A stretch of 34,844 nucleotides of DNA, taken from positions 3,590,187-3,625,030 of the forward strand of contig BFEA01000034.1 in the NCBI GenBank assembly GCA_003427395.1. Reading direction: 5' to 3'. Source of the DNA: Chara braunii. Its lineage: Eukaryota; Streptophyta; Charophyceae; Charales; Characeae. Every line of letters starts with the position of its first letter. The stretch's first letter is position 1. The notes under the pieces were generated by a model, which saw nothing but the letters and a program-made list of their open reading frames with translations, ran no database searches and was not told the origin of the DNA. The translations under genes were made by a program, and so were the position numbers. Shown piece after piece: positions 1 through 8,679 of this stretch.

Positions 1-34
<34 letters not shown>

Positions 35-330
35 CTACGGTATGCAGGATGGGAAGTGCAACAGCTTTTGCTTGAGTGTCAATTCCAAAATTCGTCGTGG
101 AATTGAAAAAAAAAAAAAAAAAAGAAGGAGAAGACCATACTTCTCCTCCAACCTGTGGTTGTCTGTGTGTGTACGTTTTACATTGTCACCATGACGACCC
201 CTTTTCCTTCCACCCAGATGTGCAGATCGAAATTTGAAACAGCTTCCCCTCTATGCTAGAAGCATAATGAAGCACACACTATAAGATGGGCAGATCCAAA
301 ATGAAAACAGCTCACCTTTATGGGCATATT
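1..330. repeat. Poly-A tracts and short direct repeat, no gene
   Basis: The window opens with 30 A, and a second A run lies at 106-123. Two similar stretches, about 221-260 and 287-325, each begin with a GCAGATC-type word followed by GAAA and ACAGCT, so they look like a diverged direct repeat about 70 bp apart. A small hairpin (TATGCT/AGCATA) sits near 252-268. No reading frame here resembles a protein. The A runs are best read as 3' tails of retroposed fragments on the plus strand. Confidence 0.5.
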
Positions 331-900
331 GAAATCCTCGGGCAATAGGAAAGATTCCTAATGGCTCAAAAGGAAATTTGGGCCCTTCGTTCCACCTGTC
401 CTTGGGGACGTCGCCCGAGGACGTTTCCTAAGACCGGTGTCAGAAAAAAGAAAAGAAAAGAAAGAAAAAAACAGTTGTGCTTCAGGCCTTCAGCCAATAG
501 GGTGCGGCCACGATCCAGATTCTCGGCTGTACTGTCTATCTACCCGTGTGCCCTCTCCTCTCGGTGAAATGCGGATTCCCTGTGCCCAAGGGACCTCGTG
601 AGCTCCCTTGGGCACAAGGAATAAATGGCTGGGGAAATTCGGATTGCCCGAGGAATTTCCTTACGAGCGTTTTCACTTTTTTTTTCGGATTGCATCCCCG
701 AGGATAGGCGGAACGAACAATTCCTTGGGGATCTCTACACTAGAAATTCCACTTTCCTCTATCTTACTCCAGTGAACCAGTTTTGAAGGCATTCCACCAG
801 TTGAGCTGGCGACTTTCACCGCTTCGCGCCTAATTCACCACCTACGTGCCCTTTACGCCTAGTCATTCTCCTTGGGGATTCCGCGTCCCCGAGGAGTGTC
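330..900. repeat. Field of TTGGGGA / TCCCCGAGGA words
   Basis: No gene is recognised. The stretch repeats two complementary-looking words, CTTGGGGA and CCCGAGGA, at least six times (about 336, 400-421, 647, 692, 732 and 871-895). At 400-421 and 871-895 the two words lie next to each other and could fold as TTGGGGA pairing with TCCCCGAG. A short frame from 361 is basic and low in complexity and is probably not coding. Confidence 0.5.
575..622. other. Strong inverted repeat (about 19-bp stem)
   Basis: The left arm, starting ATTCCCTGTGCCC near 575, pairs with the right arm ending GGGCACAAGGAAT near 622, with one mismatch and a loop of about ten bases (CCTCGTGAGC). It belongs to the repeated TTGGG/CCCAA word field around it. 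Nothing shows whether it is transcribed. Confidence 0.75.
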
Positions 901-930
901 TAATGATGCCCTGTAGCAAACAACATGAAG

Positions 931-935
<5 letters not shown>

Positions 936-1025
<90 letters not shown>
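936..1025. repeat. Compound microsatellite (GT)n(GA)n(G)n
   Basis: GT repeats run from 936 to about 984, GA repeats to about 1016, then a run of G to 1025. All six frames through it give only dipeptide repeats, so open frames across this stretch are spurious. The flanks (1026-1300) are pyrimidine-rich with no recognisable gene. Confidence 0.95.
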
Positions 1026-1658
1026 CGTAGAGAGGTGCCAAGGCACTCTGTTTTTTCCCCTTCCCCCTCCGTGGTTCCACTTCCCCTTCCTTGGGGAGAG
1101 AGAGGTGCTGTGGCAGTGCCCCTGTCCCCCCCCTTCGGGTTTCATCCCCTTGTTTCCTCCCACTCTTTTCCTCCTTTGCCCCTACTTTCCTCTCATTGCT
1201 CGAAGCTACCCCAGGAACAACCCCCCCCTATCCACCCCCGAGTCACTTACGATATCTCCATTTCCCTGGCTCCCCCATTGACTCTGCAAGGTAATATGTT
1301 TACGAACACTGAAGGCGTGTTCACACCAGGGCTGTTTCAACTCCACTCTGGACATGATTGCAGCCAGATGCATCCATATCCAGCAGTAATTGCGGTCAGA
1401 TACATTGAGAACTGTGCTAGTGCGGGTACAAAGGTAAACTACTTTGTGTCACCAGCCCACAGTACTCTTGCTAGTGCGAGTATGCTGTGAGCTGTCTTTA
1501 AAAGCGATTATTGTGTTGGCCAGGACAAATGCTGAGGTCGCATCGTGAGGGAAAGTGGTGCCGAAGAGCGTAAAAAGAAGTGAAAAATAAAAAGCTGGAA
1601 AACTTTGTGTGGAGTGGAGAGAGTGTAGGGAAGGATCCACATAGAACAAGGGAAGTAG
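1026..1658. other. No recognisable gene; pyrimidine-rich then unique-looking DNA
   Basis: The stretch from 1026 to about 1280 is C/T-rich. The rest has mixed composition, with a repeated word CTAGTGCG(G/A)GTA near 1418 and 1470. No protein similarity, tRNA or clear repeat structure is seen. Confidence 0.4.
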
Positions 1659-1800
1659 TTTTTTTTTTTTTTTCCAACAAAACACGGCCCGAGGCGATGT
1701 TAGCGGTGCTGATAAGAGCAGACACCACTAACACACTCGGGGAGGCTCCATCTATTGGTGGGGAGCAGCACCTGCTGGAAACCGGGTCCAGCATCCCTAA
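1659..1800 (-). mobile_element. 5'-truncated LINE/SINE 3' end, copy a
   Basis: Read on the minus strand, this is a conserved 3'-terminal module followed by a poly-A tail (T run at 1659-1673 on the plus strand). The core at about 1746-1797 has a hairpin, GCTGGA-loop-TCCAGC (1774-1792), then GGTGCTGCTCCCCACCAAT. The spacer before the tail shares GGTGTCTGCTCTTA with the 3' UTR of LINE-B at 26430-26560, so this is most likely a severely 5'-truncated copy of that family or a SINE using its tail. No coding sequence remains. Confidence 0.75.
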
Positions 1801-2374
1801 ACATCATACTTGGCTGTCTATACAGAGATCGTAATCGTAGTTTGGCGGGACTGTGGCCATTAAACTTCTCAGTCCGGGGCTTCGCTATCCCATGGGGCTG
1901 CCCAAATCACCCGTCCCGACTTAACGCGCCCCTTATCTGTTGGCCCAGCCTTTTCCAGCAGCCCCCCTTGAAACCCTTTAAGCCCTTTTACACTCGTCAA
2001 GGCCTTACATCCTCTCAATATCCTTTCATCCCCTCCATCGTCACCGTATAGTTAATACGAAGTCAGGGAGGCAAAAGAGAAGAGATTGCAGGGAGTAAAA
2101 GGGGGGATGGTGTGTAATAAGGGGAGAGGTAGGAGTGATAGGGATCTGAGCAGCAAGGCCAGAAGGGTGGGGACCAGCATTGTGACTGGGCACCCCCCCC
2201 CGTCCGTGGGACTCATAATGGGCACCTGCGTACCGTGCGGATTTCCCCGGCCATTATGAGTTCCCAGGGAGGGAATACGACCGACAGTCCCAACTGAGAT
2301 TCCACAGCCTCCCTTGCGGAGCGTCTAGTGCGCCAGGGTATGTGTGCGTGTGGCCCTAATCTGAATCTTCTTCT

Positions 2375-2375
<1 letters not shown>
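1801..2375. other. No gene; contains a 14-bp inverted repeat
   Basis: No protein-coding signal is recognised. An inverted repeat at 2208-2265 pairs GGGACTCATAATGG with CCATTATGAGTTCCC (one bulged base) around a 29-base loop. The stretch 2050-2160 is purine-rich. Confidence 0.5.
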
Positions 2376-2412
<37 letters not shown>

Positions 2413-2432
2413 NAAAAAAAAAAAAAAAAAAA
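2376..2432. repeat. Poly-T run joined to poly-A run through one N
   Basis: Thirty-seven T (2376-2412), one N (2413), then 19 A (2414-2432). The single N between perfectly complementary homopolymers suggests either two head-to-head retroposon tails or, more likely, a forced assembly join in a homopolymer. Confidence 0.85.
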
Positions 2433-2660
2433 CAAAAGGACTGTGTCCCCACCTGATGGTTGTGAGTTCGATACCTGGGTGTCAACTGCAGTTGAGAATC
2501 GGACTGGGATACACTTCAATTCTGGATAGGAGTGAGAGTAGGGTCATATCTTTCTTTTTTTTTTTTTTCTTTTTTTTTTAAATATCGGGCCCAGTGGCCA
2601 AGGCTGATATTACCAAAAGGAAGATTGAGGCCGGGGTCCTCACCGTCTAGTACCCGGAGT
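2433..2660 (+). repeat. Possible tRNA-derived SINE remnants (box A and box B like words)
   Basis: AGTTCGATACC at 2465-2475 is close to the RNA polymerase III box B consensus GGTTCGANTCC. At 2588-2604 the word GGCCCAGTGGCCAAGGC closely resembles the D-arm/box A of tRNA-Leu or tRNA-Ser. The two are in the wrong order and 113 bp apart, with a T-rich run (2551-2579) between, so they are not one tRNA gene. They could be heads of separate tRNA-derived SINEs. Similarity is by eye only. Confidence 0.3.
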
Positions 2661-2710
2661 GACCGAACCGAACTTGCTGAGTAGGGTCATATCAATATAG
2701 TGAGAAAGGA

Positions 2711-3236
2711 GATGACAGAGCTCGCTACCTGCCTGCCTGGTGATTGTGAGATCCTATCTTGAGTGATTTGTTAAGGCCAGGGTCGCTTCGCCTCCTCGTG
2801 TGTGGCAGGTGAACTCAGTACCATCATGTAAGTAGCAGCGAGCTTGATTGGAGTTTGTTTCCCCACCAGGGAAGCGTGAAAACAAGTTAGGGATGGCGGC
2901 AGGGTTTCGCCTCGAGTCCCCACCTGGGGATCGAGAATCGATACAGACTCGCCGCATGAATTCGGCAGCGCTTTGCCTCTCCACCTGAGAAACATGTGAA
3001 AGAGAGATCAGAGTATTCTTAACGATTTTGACATGGCTTCGCCGCACCACCTGGGAAGCGTGGACGAGAGATCAAGAATAGCAATGGCGAATTGACAAAG
3101 CTTCTCCACCCGAGCTGGGGGGCGTAGCATATAGAACAAGAAGTAGCATTAAATTTGACAGAGCTTCGCCTCCTCGGCCGGAGAGCGTGAAGAACAAGCA
3201 CCCACTTTTCCTCTTGGGGATCGTAAGCCTGAAGTG

Positions 3237-3270
<34 letters not shown>

Positions 3271-3365
3271 GGCTAATTGTTGGAGGAAAGGGGACAGAGC
3301 TCCACCTCCCCTCTTGGGAATAAGTGCGACCAGATCCAAAAACAATGAGTAGGCGAACTGAAGAA
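2711..3365. repeat. Degenerate ~65-bp tandem array with CAGAGCTTCGCC box
   Basis: Units begin near 2718, 2784, 2852, 2904, 2970, 3035, 3099 and 3162, with a further one near 3296 beyond a poly-T run (3238-3269). Most are 63-68 bp apart. Each carries a box like GACAGAGCTTCGCCTCC, then CCACCTGGGGAGCGTGA (a small CCCC/GGGG hairpin), then an A/G-rich tail. The unit at 2959-2978 reads ATTCGGCAGCGCTTTGCC, nearly the box of the arrays at 13170-13640 and 33670-33912. Frames through it are not coding. The array is old and strongly diverged. Confidence 0.7.
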
Positions 3366-3786
3366 ATTTTGTCTTTCCGCTCTGAGATTGAGCAATCGGT
3401 TAAGTAAGTGATCAATTACTTGCGACAACGCCGACAAGTTAAGACAGACGCTAGGGCTATGCTTCGGGTTGGCTTTGATTGGAGCGAGTGCGATTTTCCT
3501 GAATAAGTCTCTTATCAACGTTGGGACGACAATGATCGTATTGGAATGGAATTCATAATAATAGTAATAGTAATAAAAAGTATCAATGATGATGAATAAT
3601 GTCTTAAAATAGTAATAACACTTATTATAAAAGCAGGATAATAAGTGACGAATTAAGGGAGGTCTTATTATTGGGAGTGGACAGCAAGAGGTGCTGGTAT
3701 GTGGTAGATTGGAGTGGAGATGGATGGAAATTAAGATTTTGGTGGTGGGGATGGTGGGGGGTTGATAAGAGCGGGGCACAAGGGTA

Positions 3787-3833
<47 letters not shown>

Positions 3834-4120
3834 GGAGACTGAGTGGTGGGTGAAGGCTAGGGAATGAGGGGAGACGAGGGGGGAAGGGGATGTCTGGAGG
3901 GTTCAATTGGGCTGGGGATCAGATTGGGCATTCGGGTGGACGAGGGGTTCGGTGAGAATTCAGGGAGGTGCTGGCGGTTGACGGAAAGAGGTGTGGTGAG
4001 GTGAGGCGGTTGGCGGAACTAGGGAGTCCCTAGACGAGGGGTAAGCGGTTGGGAGTAGGGTACTATATGGGTAGATCAGGTAGAAAGCTGAGGGGGTGCA
4101 TGGCGCATTGAAGTTTTAAC
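3366..4120. repeat. Non-coding stretch with 46-nt poly-G run
   Basis: Positions 3787-3832 are an uninterrupted run of 46 G, flanked by G/A-rich DNA from 3700 to 4060. The 3540-3660 stretch is AT-rich with trinucleotide-like AAT repeats. The proline-rich frame on the opposite strand is simply the complement of the G run. No gene is recognised. Confidence 0.85.
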
Positions 4121-4422
4121 TTAAAACCACCAGTACTTCCTAAAGTCGCGCCCGTTAACGCTACGCGATTTTAGGAAACGTACGGGCCACTACAGGGGCG
4201 CCCAAATTCAGCCAACTAGAAACGTTTTTACTCTATTTTCCTCCGCGGCCGATAGCTGGGCCAAGTACTGGTGGTTCGCTCCGCGTATACGGCCAGCCAA
4301 AAGTGGAAACCGCGCCGTTTCCACTTGGCTGAATCGGGCCTACCGGCCCAGGCCCATTCATTCCAAATTTCGCTCTGCGTATACTTGTACGGGAGCGTTT
4401 TCAGGAAGTACTGCTGGTTTAA
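4121..4422. mobile_element. MITE-like palindromic element (MITE-1)
   Basis: Imperfect terminal inverted repeats of about 40 bp bound a ~300-bp stretch: the left end TTAAAACCACCAGTACTTCC (4121-4140) matches the reverse complement of the right end (about 4401-4422, TCAGGAAGTACTGCTGGTT). Both outer ends lie at TTAA, a possible target duplication or part of the repeat. Internal palindromes include GCCAAAAGTGGAAAC with GTTTCCACTTGGC (about 4294-4329), and CAGCCAACTAGAAACG pairs with the same right arm. No transposase is encoded, so it would be non-autonomous; superfamily unknown. Confidence 0.65.
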
Positions 4423-4762
4423 CCCTCTTTGCGCCAGACTTCCGTGGCAATCGAATCTCTGCAGCTTATGATAACTCGATGACTGGTGTTTCAATCTACT
4501 TGAAAACTCCCTCTTTTTCTCGTCCTCGCTAGGTCCGCTAATAGAGTCTTTTGTGCTCGCCAGTTATAAGGTCTGAAATTCTTACCTTTGTTTTATGGAG
4601 GGGAGTTGTTCACACCTTGTATGTTGATATGATGTCGGCTTGGTTGTGTATGTTGTTCCTGTCTTTCTCTCTTGCATGGAAGTTTCCTTGTTGTTGTTAT
4701 CTTCACCTCCCTCTTGTCTTTGGTTAAGTATGTTCGACTCTCTTCTCCTATCTTGCGCCTTA

Positions 4763-4765
<3 letters not shown>
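4423..4765. other. No recognisable gene
   Basis: Mixed-composition DNA between MITE-1 and a long T run. No frame has recognisable protein similarity and no repeat is evident. Confidence 0.4.
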
Positions 4766-4808
<43 letters not shown>

Positions 4809-5047
4809 CACAACCCAGGAGGATGCTAGGGGAGCTGAATCTTCTTGGTACAACAGGGAACAGTAAACCGGGTAAAGGCCCCGGACTGAAGTATGTGTGG
4901 GGACGCTGGGCCCTGTTCCCAGCAGGTGCTGCTGCTCCCCCCACCAATAGATTGGAGCCATCTGACGGGGTGCTGCCTGGGGGTGCTTTCTATCACCCCC
5001 GGCAGCACAACCATCAGATGATCAGACACTTTTTCAAAAAAAAAAAA
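4766..5047 (+). mobile_element. 5'-truncated LINE/SINE 3' end, copy b, with big hairpin
   Basis: A T run (4766-4805) precedes it and an A tail (5036-5047) ends it. The conserved core at 4899-4958 contains the hairpin GCTGGG-loop-CCCAGC (4905-4923) and GGTGCTGCTGCTCCCCCCACC, as in copies a and c and in LINE-B. Next to it, 4960-5019 is a second, 26-bp inverted repeat (ATCTGACGGGGTGCTGCC... against GGCAGCACAACCATCAGAT, few mismatches, loop CTTTCTAT). No coding capacity is seen. Confidence 0.7.
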
Positions 5048-5430
5048 GAAGAAAAAACGGAACTCTTTTGCCAAAAAAAAAAAAGAAAAGACAAATGAAT
5101 CAAAATGATTGAAATGAAGTCACTAATCAATCAAGGAATGCGAAATCTGCCCCTCCCCCTCACCCCATCAACCTCCCCCTCCCAAGAAGCGGCAAAAAAA
5201 AATAGAGACAGCGGACTTCATCAGTAATTGGTGTGTGCAAAAATGCCCCACTAGTCGCTTAGACAAAAAAAAAAAAAAAAAAAAAAAAAAAACAGCCCCT
5301 TCCAAAATAACTTGTGCAGGTACCCCGGGTGGGTGGGTCTTCGTCGCCCGGACCCAGGAGACCTGGCCTGGAGGGGTCCAGTAGTCTAGCTTTACTTATT
5401 TTCTCTTGCTTGTTCTCCCTCTCTGTTTCT
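5048..5430. repeat. A-rich, low-complexity stretch with poly-A 5265-5292
   Basis: Several A runs occur (5074-5085, 5194-5201, 5265-5292). A GC-rich island at 5322-5385 reads GGGTGGGTGGGTC and then CCCGGACCCAGG. No gene is recognised. The A runs suggest further retroposon tails. Confidence 0.5.
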
Positions 5431-5519
5431 GTATTGACCCATCTTGGCCCGGATTGTTGTGGACCTCTTTCTTGTTAACATTTCTACGATTTGTTATAAT
5501 AATAATATATATACATATA

Positions 5520-5612
5520 TTTTTTTTATTACTATTATTTTTTTAATGGGAACAAAGCTCCAATCTATTCGTGGGGAGCAACACGTGCTGGGAACCGGGC
5601 CCAGCGTCCCAT
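5520..5612 (-). mobile_element. 5'-truncated LINE/SINE 3' end, copy c
   Basis: The minus strand carries the conserved core (5557-5610) with hairpin GCTGGG-loop-CCCAGC (5587-5605), followed by an A/T-rich tail (T-rich on plus, about 5520-5544). It lacks the spacer seen between core and tail in copies a and LINE-B, so it is either more truncated or a separate subfamily. Confidence 0.65.
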
Positions 5613-5730
5613 ATAGAAATTTACATAGGATTTTGAACAAATTTGAGAGTTTGCAGTACCGGGGCCACTACCCGGCTTTGGCTAAGAACTGGATTAAAAG
5701 ATACAATCAAACTACCGAAACTAAACAAAA

Positions 5731-6048
5731 CTTCAGGAAAGACTCAGACCCCCCTCCATCCTCATTACCTCACTCCGGCAAGTCTTACTGCAGCAGAGCC
5801 ACCATCTCTGCTGCTGCTGTACCCTATTACCATCCTACCAGCTGGCCCCCTCGCTAGTAGGACACTTGATATCCAACCTTCTTCTCACGCTCACCCAGGC
5901 AAAGTTTCAGGAAATCTCGAAACCCCCATCCATCCTCTTCACCTCACTCCGGCAAGACTTACTGCAGCAGAGCCACCATCTCTGCTGCTGCTATACCCTA
6001 TTTCCATCCTACCAGCTGGCCCCCTCACTAGTAGGACGTTTGATATCC
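5731..6048 (+). repeat. Tandem duplication, 144-bp copies 174 bp apart
   Basis: Positions 5731-5874 and 5905-6048 are near-identical (shared words CACTCCGGCAAG, TTACTGCAGCAGAGCC, CAGCTGGCCCCCTC). The offset of 174 bp is 58 codons, so both copies share the same plus-strand frame. That frame stays open from 5643 to about 6440 and shows the repeated peptide LTAAEPPSLLLLYP; a second plus frame is also open through copy 2. The protein is not recognised, and the open frame may be chance in a GC-rich repeat. Confidence 0.65.
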
Positions 6049-6890
6049 CGCCAACTACTTCCAACACCAAACCGCGTTGTTCTGACCGCAGATATAATAA
6101 TAAAATTGGTATCAAAATACTATTAAATAATTCAAATACTATTAATGGTAAATTGATGAATCAGGGGCCGAGAGGTTCAGGGCGGGAGCGCTGGTACCAG
6201 GCGGGTAGCAGACGCTCCGGTTACCGCCGTTGCCTTCTCGGTTCGGCGGAAGGCGCTGTTCAACCGTCACCCCTGCCGTCGCGACGGGGAACGGACAGGA
6301 GCACCGCGCTCCCCACAACGAGCGAGGAGGCTGGCCCTCAGCGGCAGTCACTCGAACAGTCCAGAACGCCAGTTAGGGTAGGACCTCCCTCCATAGCCGC
6401 TTACCACAGTAACCTTGGGCGGTTTTACCACGGTAACTGAGCGAGTGACAAGCAACAGCTCTTGGCGAGGTAGGAACAACATGCAACGTACACAAGGCAG
6501 TGGTGAGCTACCTTCACCCTAGCAGCGAGCAGGCAAGTGCAATGTACGTCTCGAAGGGCTCCAACAGCGAAACCAATCTAGGTACGTAGCGAGCAGGGAA
6601 GTGCATCAGAGAGCGGAGAGATGGTTTCACTCGGGTAGACATGGAGGTTAGGCGGAAGCAAAGTCGAGGCAGGAAAACCCGAGCTTCTATAGCAGCCAAA
6701 AATATTAACGACGCAATAGGTCGAGAAGAGGCAACCTAACGCTTCAAATACAAGATACGGACACACTATTAATCCAGCCATCGAAGATACGCTGCCAACT
6801 ACCCTATCTCTACATCACCTCTCCGCATTACGAATGCCAAGCAACTCATAGGGAACAGTACCCCGCTAGAAGCAAAACCTGCTTTGTGAA
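6049..6890. other. No recognisable gene
   Basis: A short AT-rich piece (6090-6150) is followed by GC-rich unique-looking DNA. The words AGCGAGCAGG(C/G)AAGTGCA occur at about 6524 and 6588, hinting at a short diverged repeat. No protein similarity is seen. Confidence 0.4.
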
Positions 6891-8410
6891 GCTGAGGAGT
6901 TAGTGCATCAGTGAAATAATGCTTCGCGCGCTTGGATGGCTGATGCTTGGTGCTTTGAAAATTCAAATTGAAGGCGACAGCAGTGGGCTTCGTGCTCTGA
7001 GTATTCACTTAGTGCACCAGTCTCTGCTTCCAGCTCCGCGGACCGCGAGTCTTCTGCTTCGCTTCTTGTAAACATACATCGCGCCTTGAAACTCCGTTAT
7101 GTGCTGAGTGAATATGTCAGGTTTTGGGACTTAGAGGATGGATGTTTGCATGAAGTGAGGCTCCGTGATTAGTTAGTAAGTACATCGTGATCTGGAACTG
7201 GGCACTTGGTCGAGGAAAAGCCAGGTGCGTGAACTGGGGCTACGTCTGCTCCTCGGGGATTGATGCTTAGCACTGCGGACTCTGAGTGCATTGGTGCGAT
7301 AGTAGTGGTGGGTCTCATACTCGGGTTGCCGTTCGGTGCCTCGATTCTCGCTTCGTGCATCGCGTTTACATTAGCTGCTGCTTCGCTCCATATATGCATT
7401 AAACCTCGACCCTCTGTGGATCAGGGGGTTGGAAAACGCAGCTCTTTTCGTAAACTGGCAAATTGGTGCTTCCGTGAGGTAGGGCTCAGTCGTGAGATGT
7501 GAGGATCCGGGAAGGGGGGCTGTATGTCTAGTAGAAGAGAACTGCGCGCTCCGTAAACGGTTGCTCCATCCTTCTTAGATCGGGCTCGGTACTAAACGCT
7601 CTCGCGAATTGGTATCTCTGTTCTGTGAATTGATGTCATGAGTGACGTAAATTGGTGGGGAAGGTGGAACGAATATGTCATGCCTCCGGACGTGGTGAAT
7701 TGGCGATCGCACAAAGGGTTGATCCGTGTTTCGATGGCAAGGGATCCGTGAACAAAGGCTGCATACTGCATGGAAGGGAAGCCGGAATTGCTAACGGGTG
7801 CTAGGTTTCACTCTTCGTCTTCGGAGACTGGTTTGGTGCTGCGGGCTCTGGGAATTGATGCTGGTACATTGGCAATAGGCGACTCGTACTATGGGCTCCG
7901 GTCCGTACTCGGACGCTCGCTCCCGTTCTTCGTGGATAAGTTAATCTTTGCTTCAGTGCCTGGATGAGTCGTACGAATTGGTACCTCTGTGAAGTGGTGT
8001 ATGGCGCTTAGAGGGTGGGGGGCCATAATCCGGGCATGCGTGCTTCGTAGGGGAGAGTCGCATGCTCCGTGAATTGATGCTCCCGCCTCTGCAGATCAGT
8101 GTTCGGTACTAGGTAACTCGTAAGTTAGCATTTGGGGCTCCAAGAATTGAGACTATGTGTTGCGAGAATTGGTGAGACGTGGAGGCACCGGGATCCGAAA
8201 ATCCGCATTTTCGGTGCTCAGGTTGGTGAGTCGGTGCTCGAGCTTTTCTTCTCGGAACGGTGATCCGTGCTTCCTGGGTAGTAAACCGGTGCTCAAGAAG
8301 TCTGCGCTTGGTGGTTGGTGAGTGGGGGCTGCATACTTCGTGCCGCATACGCCGTGTCTTCGTCATGGACTCCAGTTGCCACGAAAGTTGAAGCCTGCGC
8401 TCATATGCAA
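6890..8410. repeat. Decayed repeat field built on GAATTGRTGCT-like words
   Basis: GAATTG occurs at about 7606, 7627, 7697, 7785, 7852, 7975, 8071, 8144 and 8165, usually preceded by CTCCG(T)/CTCGC and followed by GTGCT, ATGCT or GTAC-C. A longer word, AGATC-G-GTTCGGTACTA, appears at about 7577 and 8094. The pattern suggests an old minisatellite with variable spacing that has mutated beyond a clean period. No frame looks like a known protein. Confidence 0.5.
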
Positions 8411-8679
8411 GGGCCAAGGCTGGATCCTAGTCAAAAGAGCCCTCTTTCACCAGTGGGCAATATACCCCAGCGGGGGCCGACGTAACTGACGTACTAACCT
8501 CAGATCTTTCGAGGAAGGAGTAAGACGATGGAGACAACACAAAACAGGAGAATGGTCGCACCAGGCAACTCAGGAAGATACATCCCGTGACAATGAGGGC
8601 AGACGGATACCAGCTTGGGGAGGGGGAGCGAAGAACCACAGCCAATGCTCCAAGTAGGCACCCCCCCTCACCCGGATAG

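Noticed and set aside
846-1490. 214-residue plus-strand frame and several overlapping frames across 859-1281
   Set aside because: They are driven by the GT/GA microsatellite and pyrimidine-rich DNA; the peptides are dipeptide repeats without domain character.
3625-3906. Proline-rich minus-strand frame
   Set aside because: It is only the complement of the poly-G run and its G/A-rich flanks.
5643-6440. 265-residue open frame as a real gene
   Set aside because: No domain is recognised, the start is arbitrary, and the openness comes from a duplicated GC-rich repeat; kept only as a repeat.
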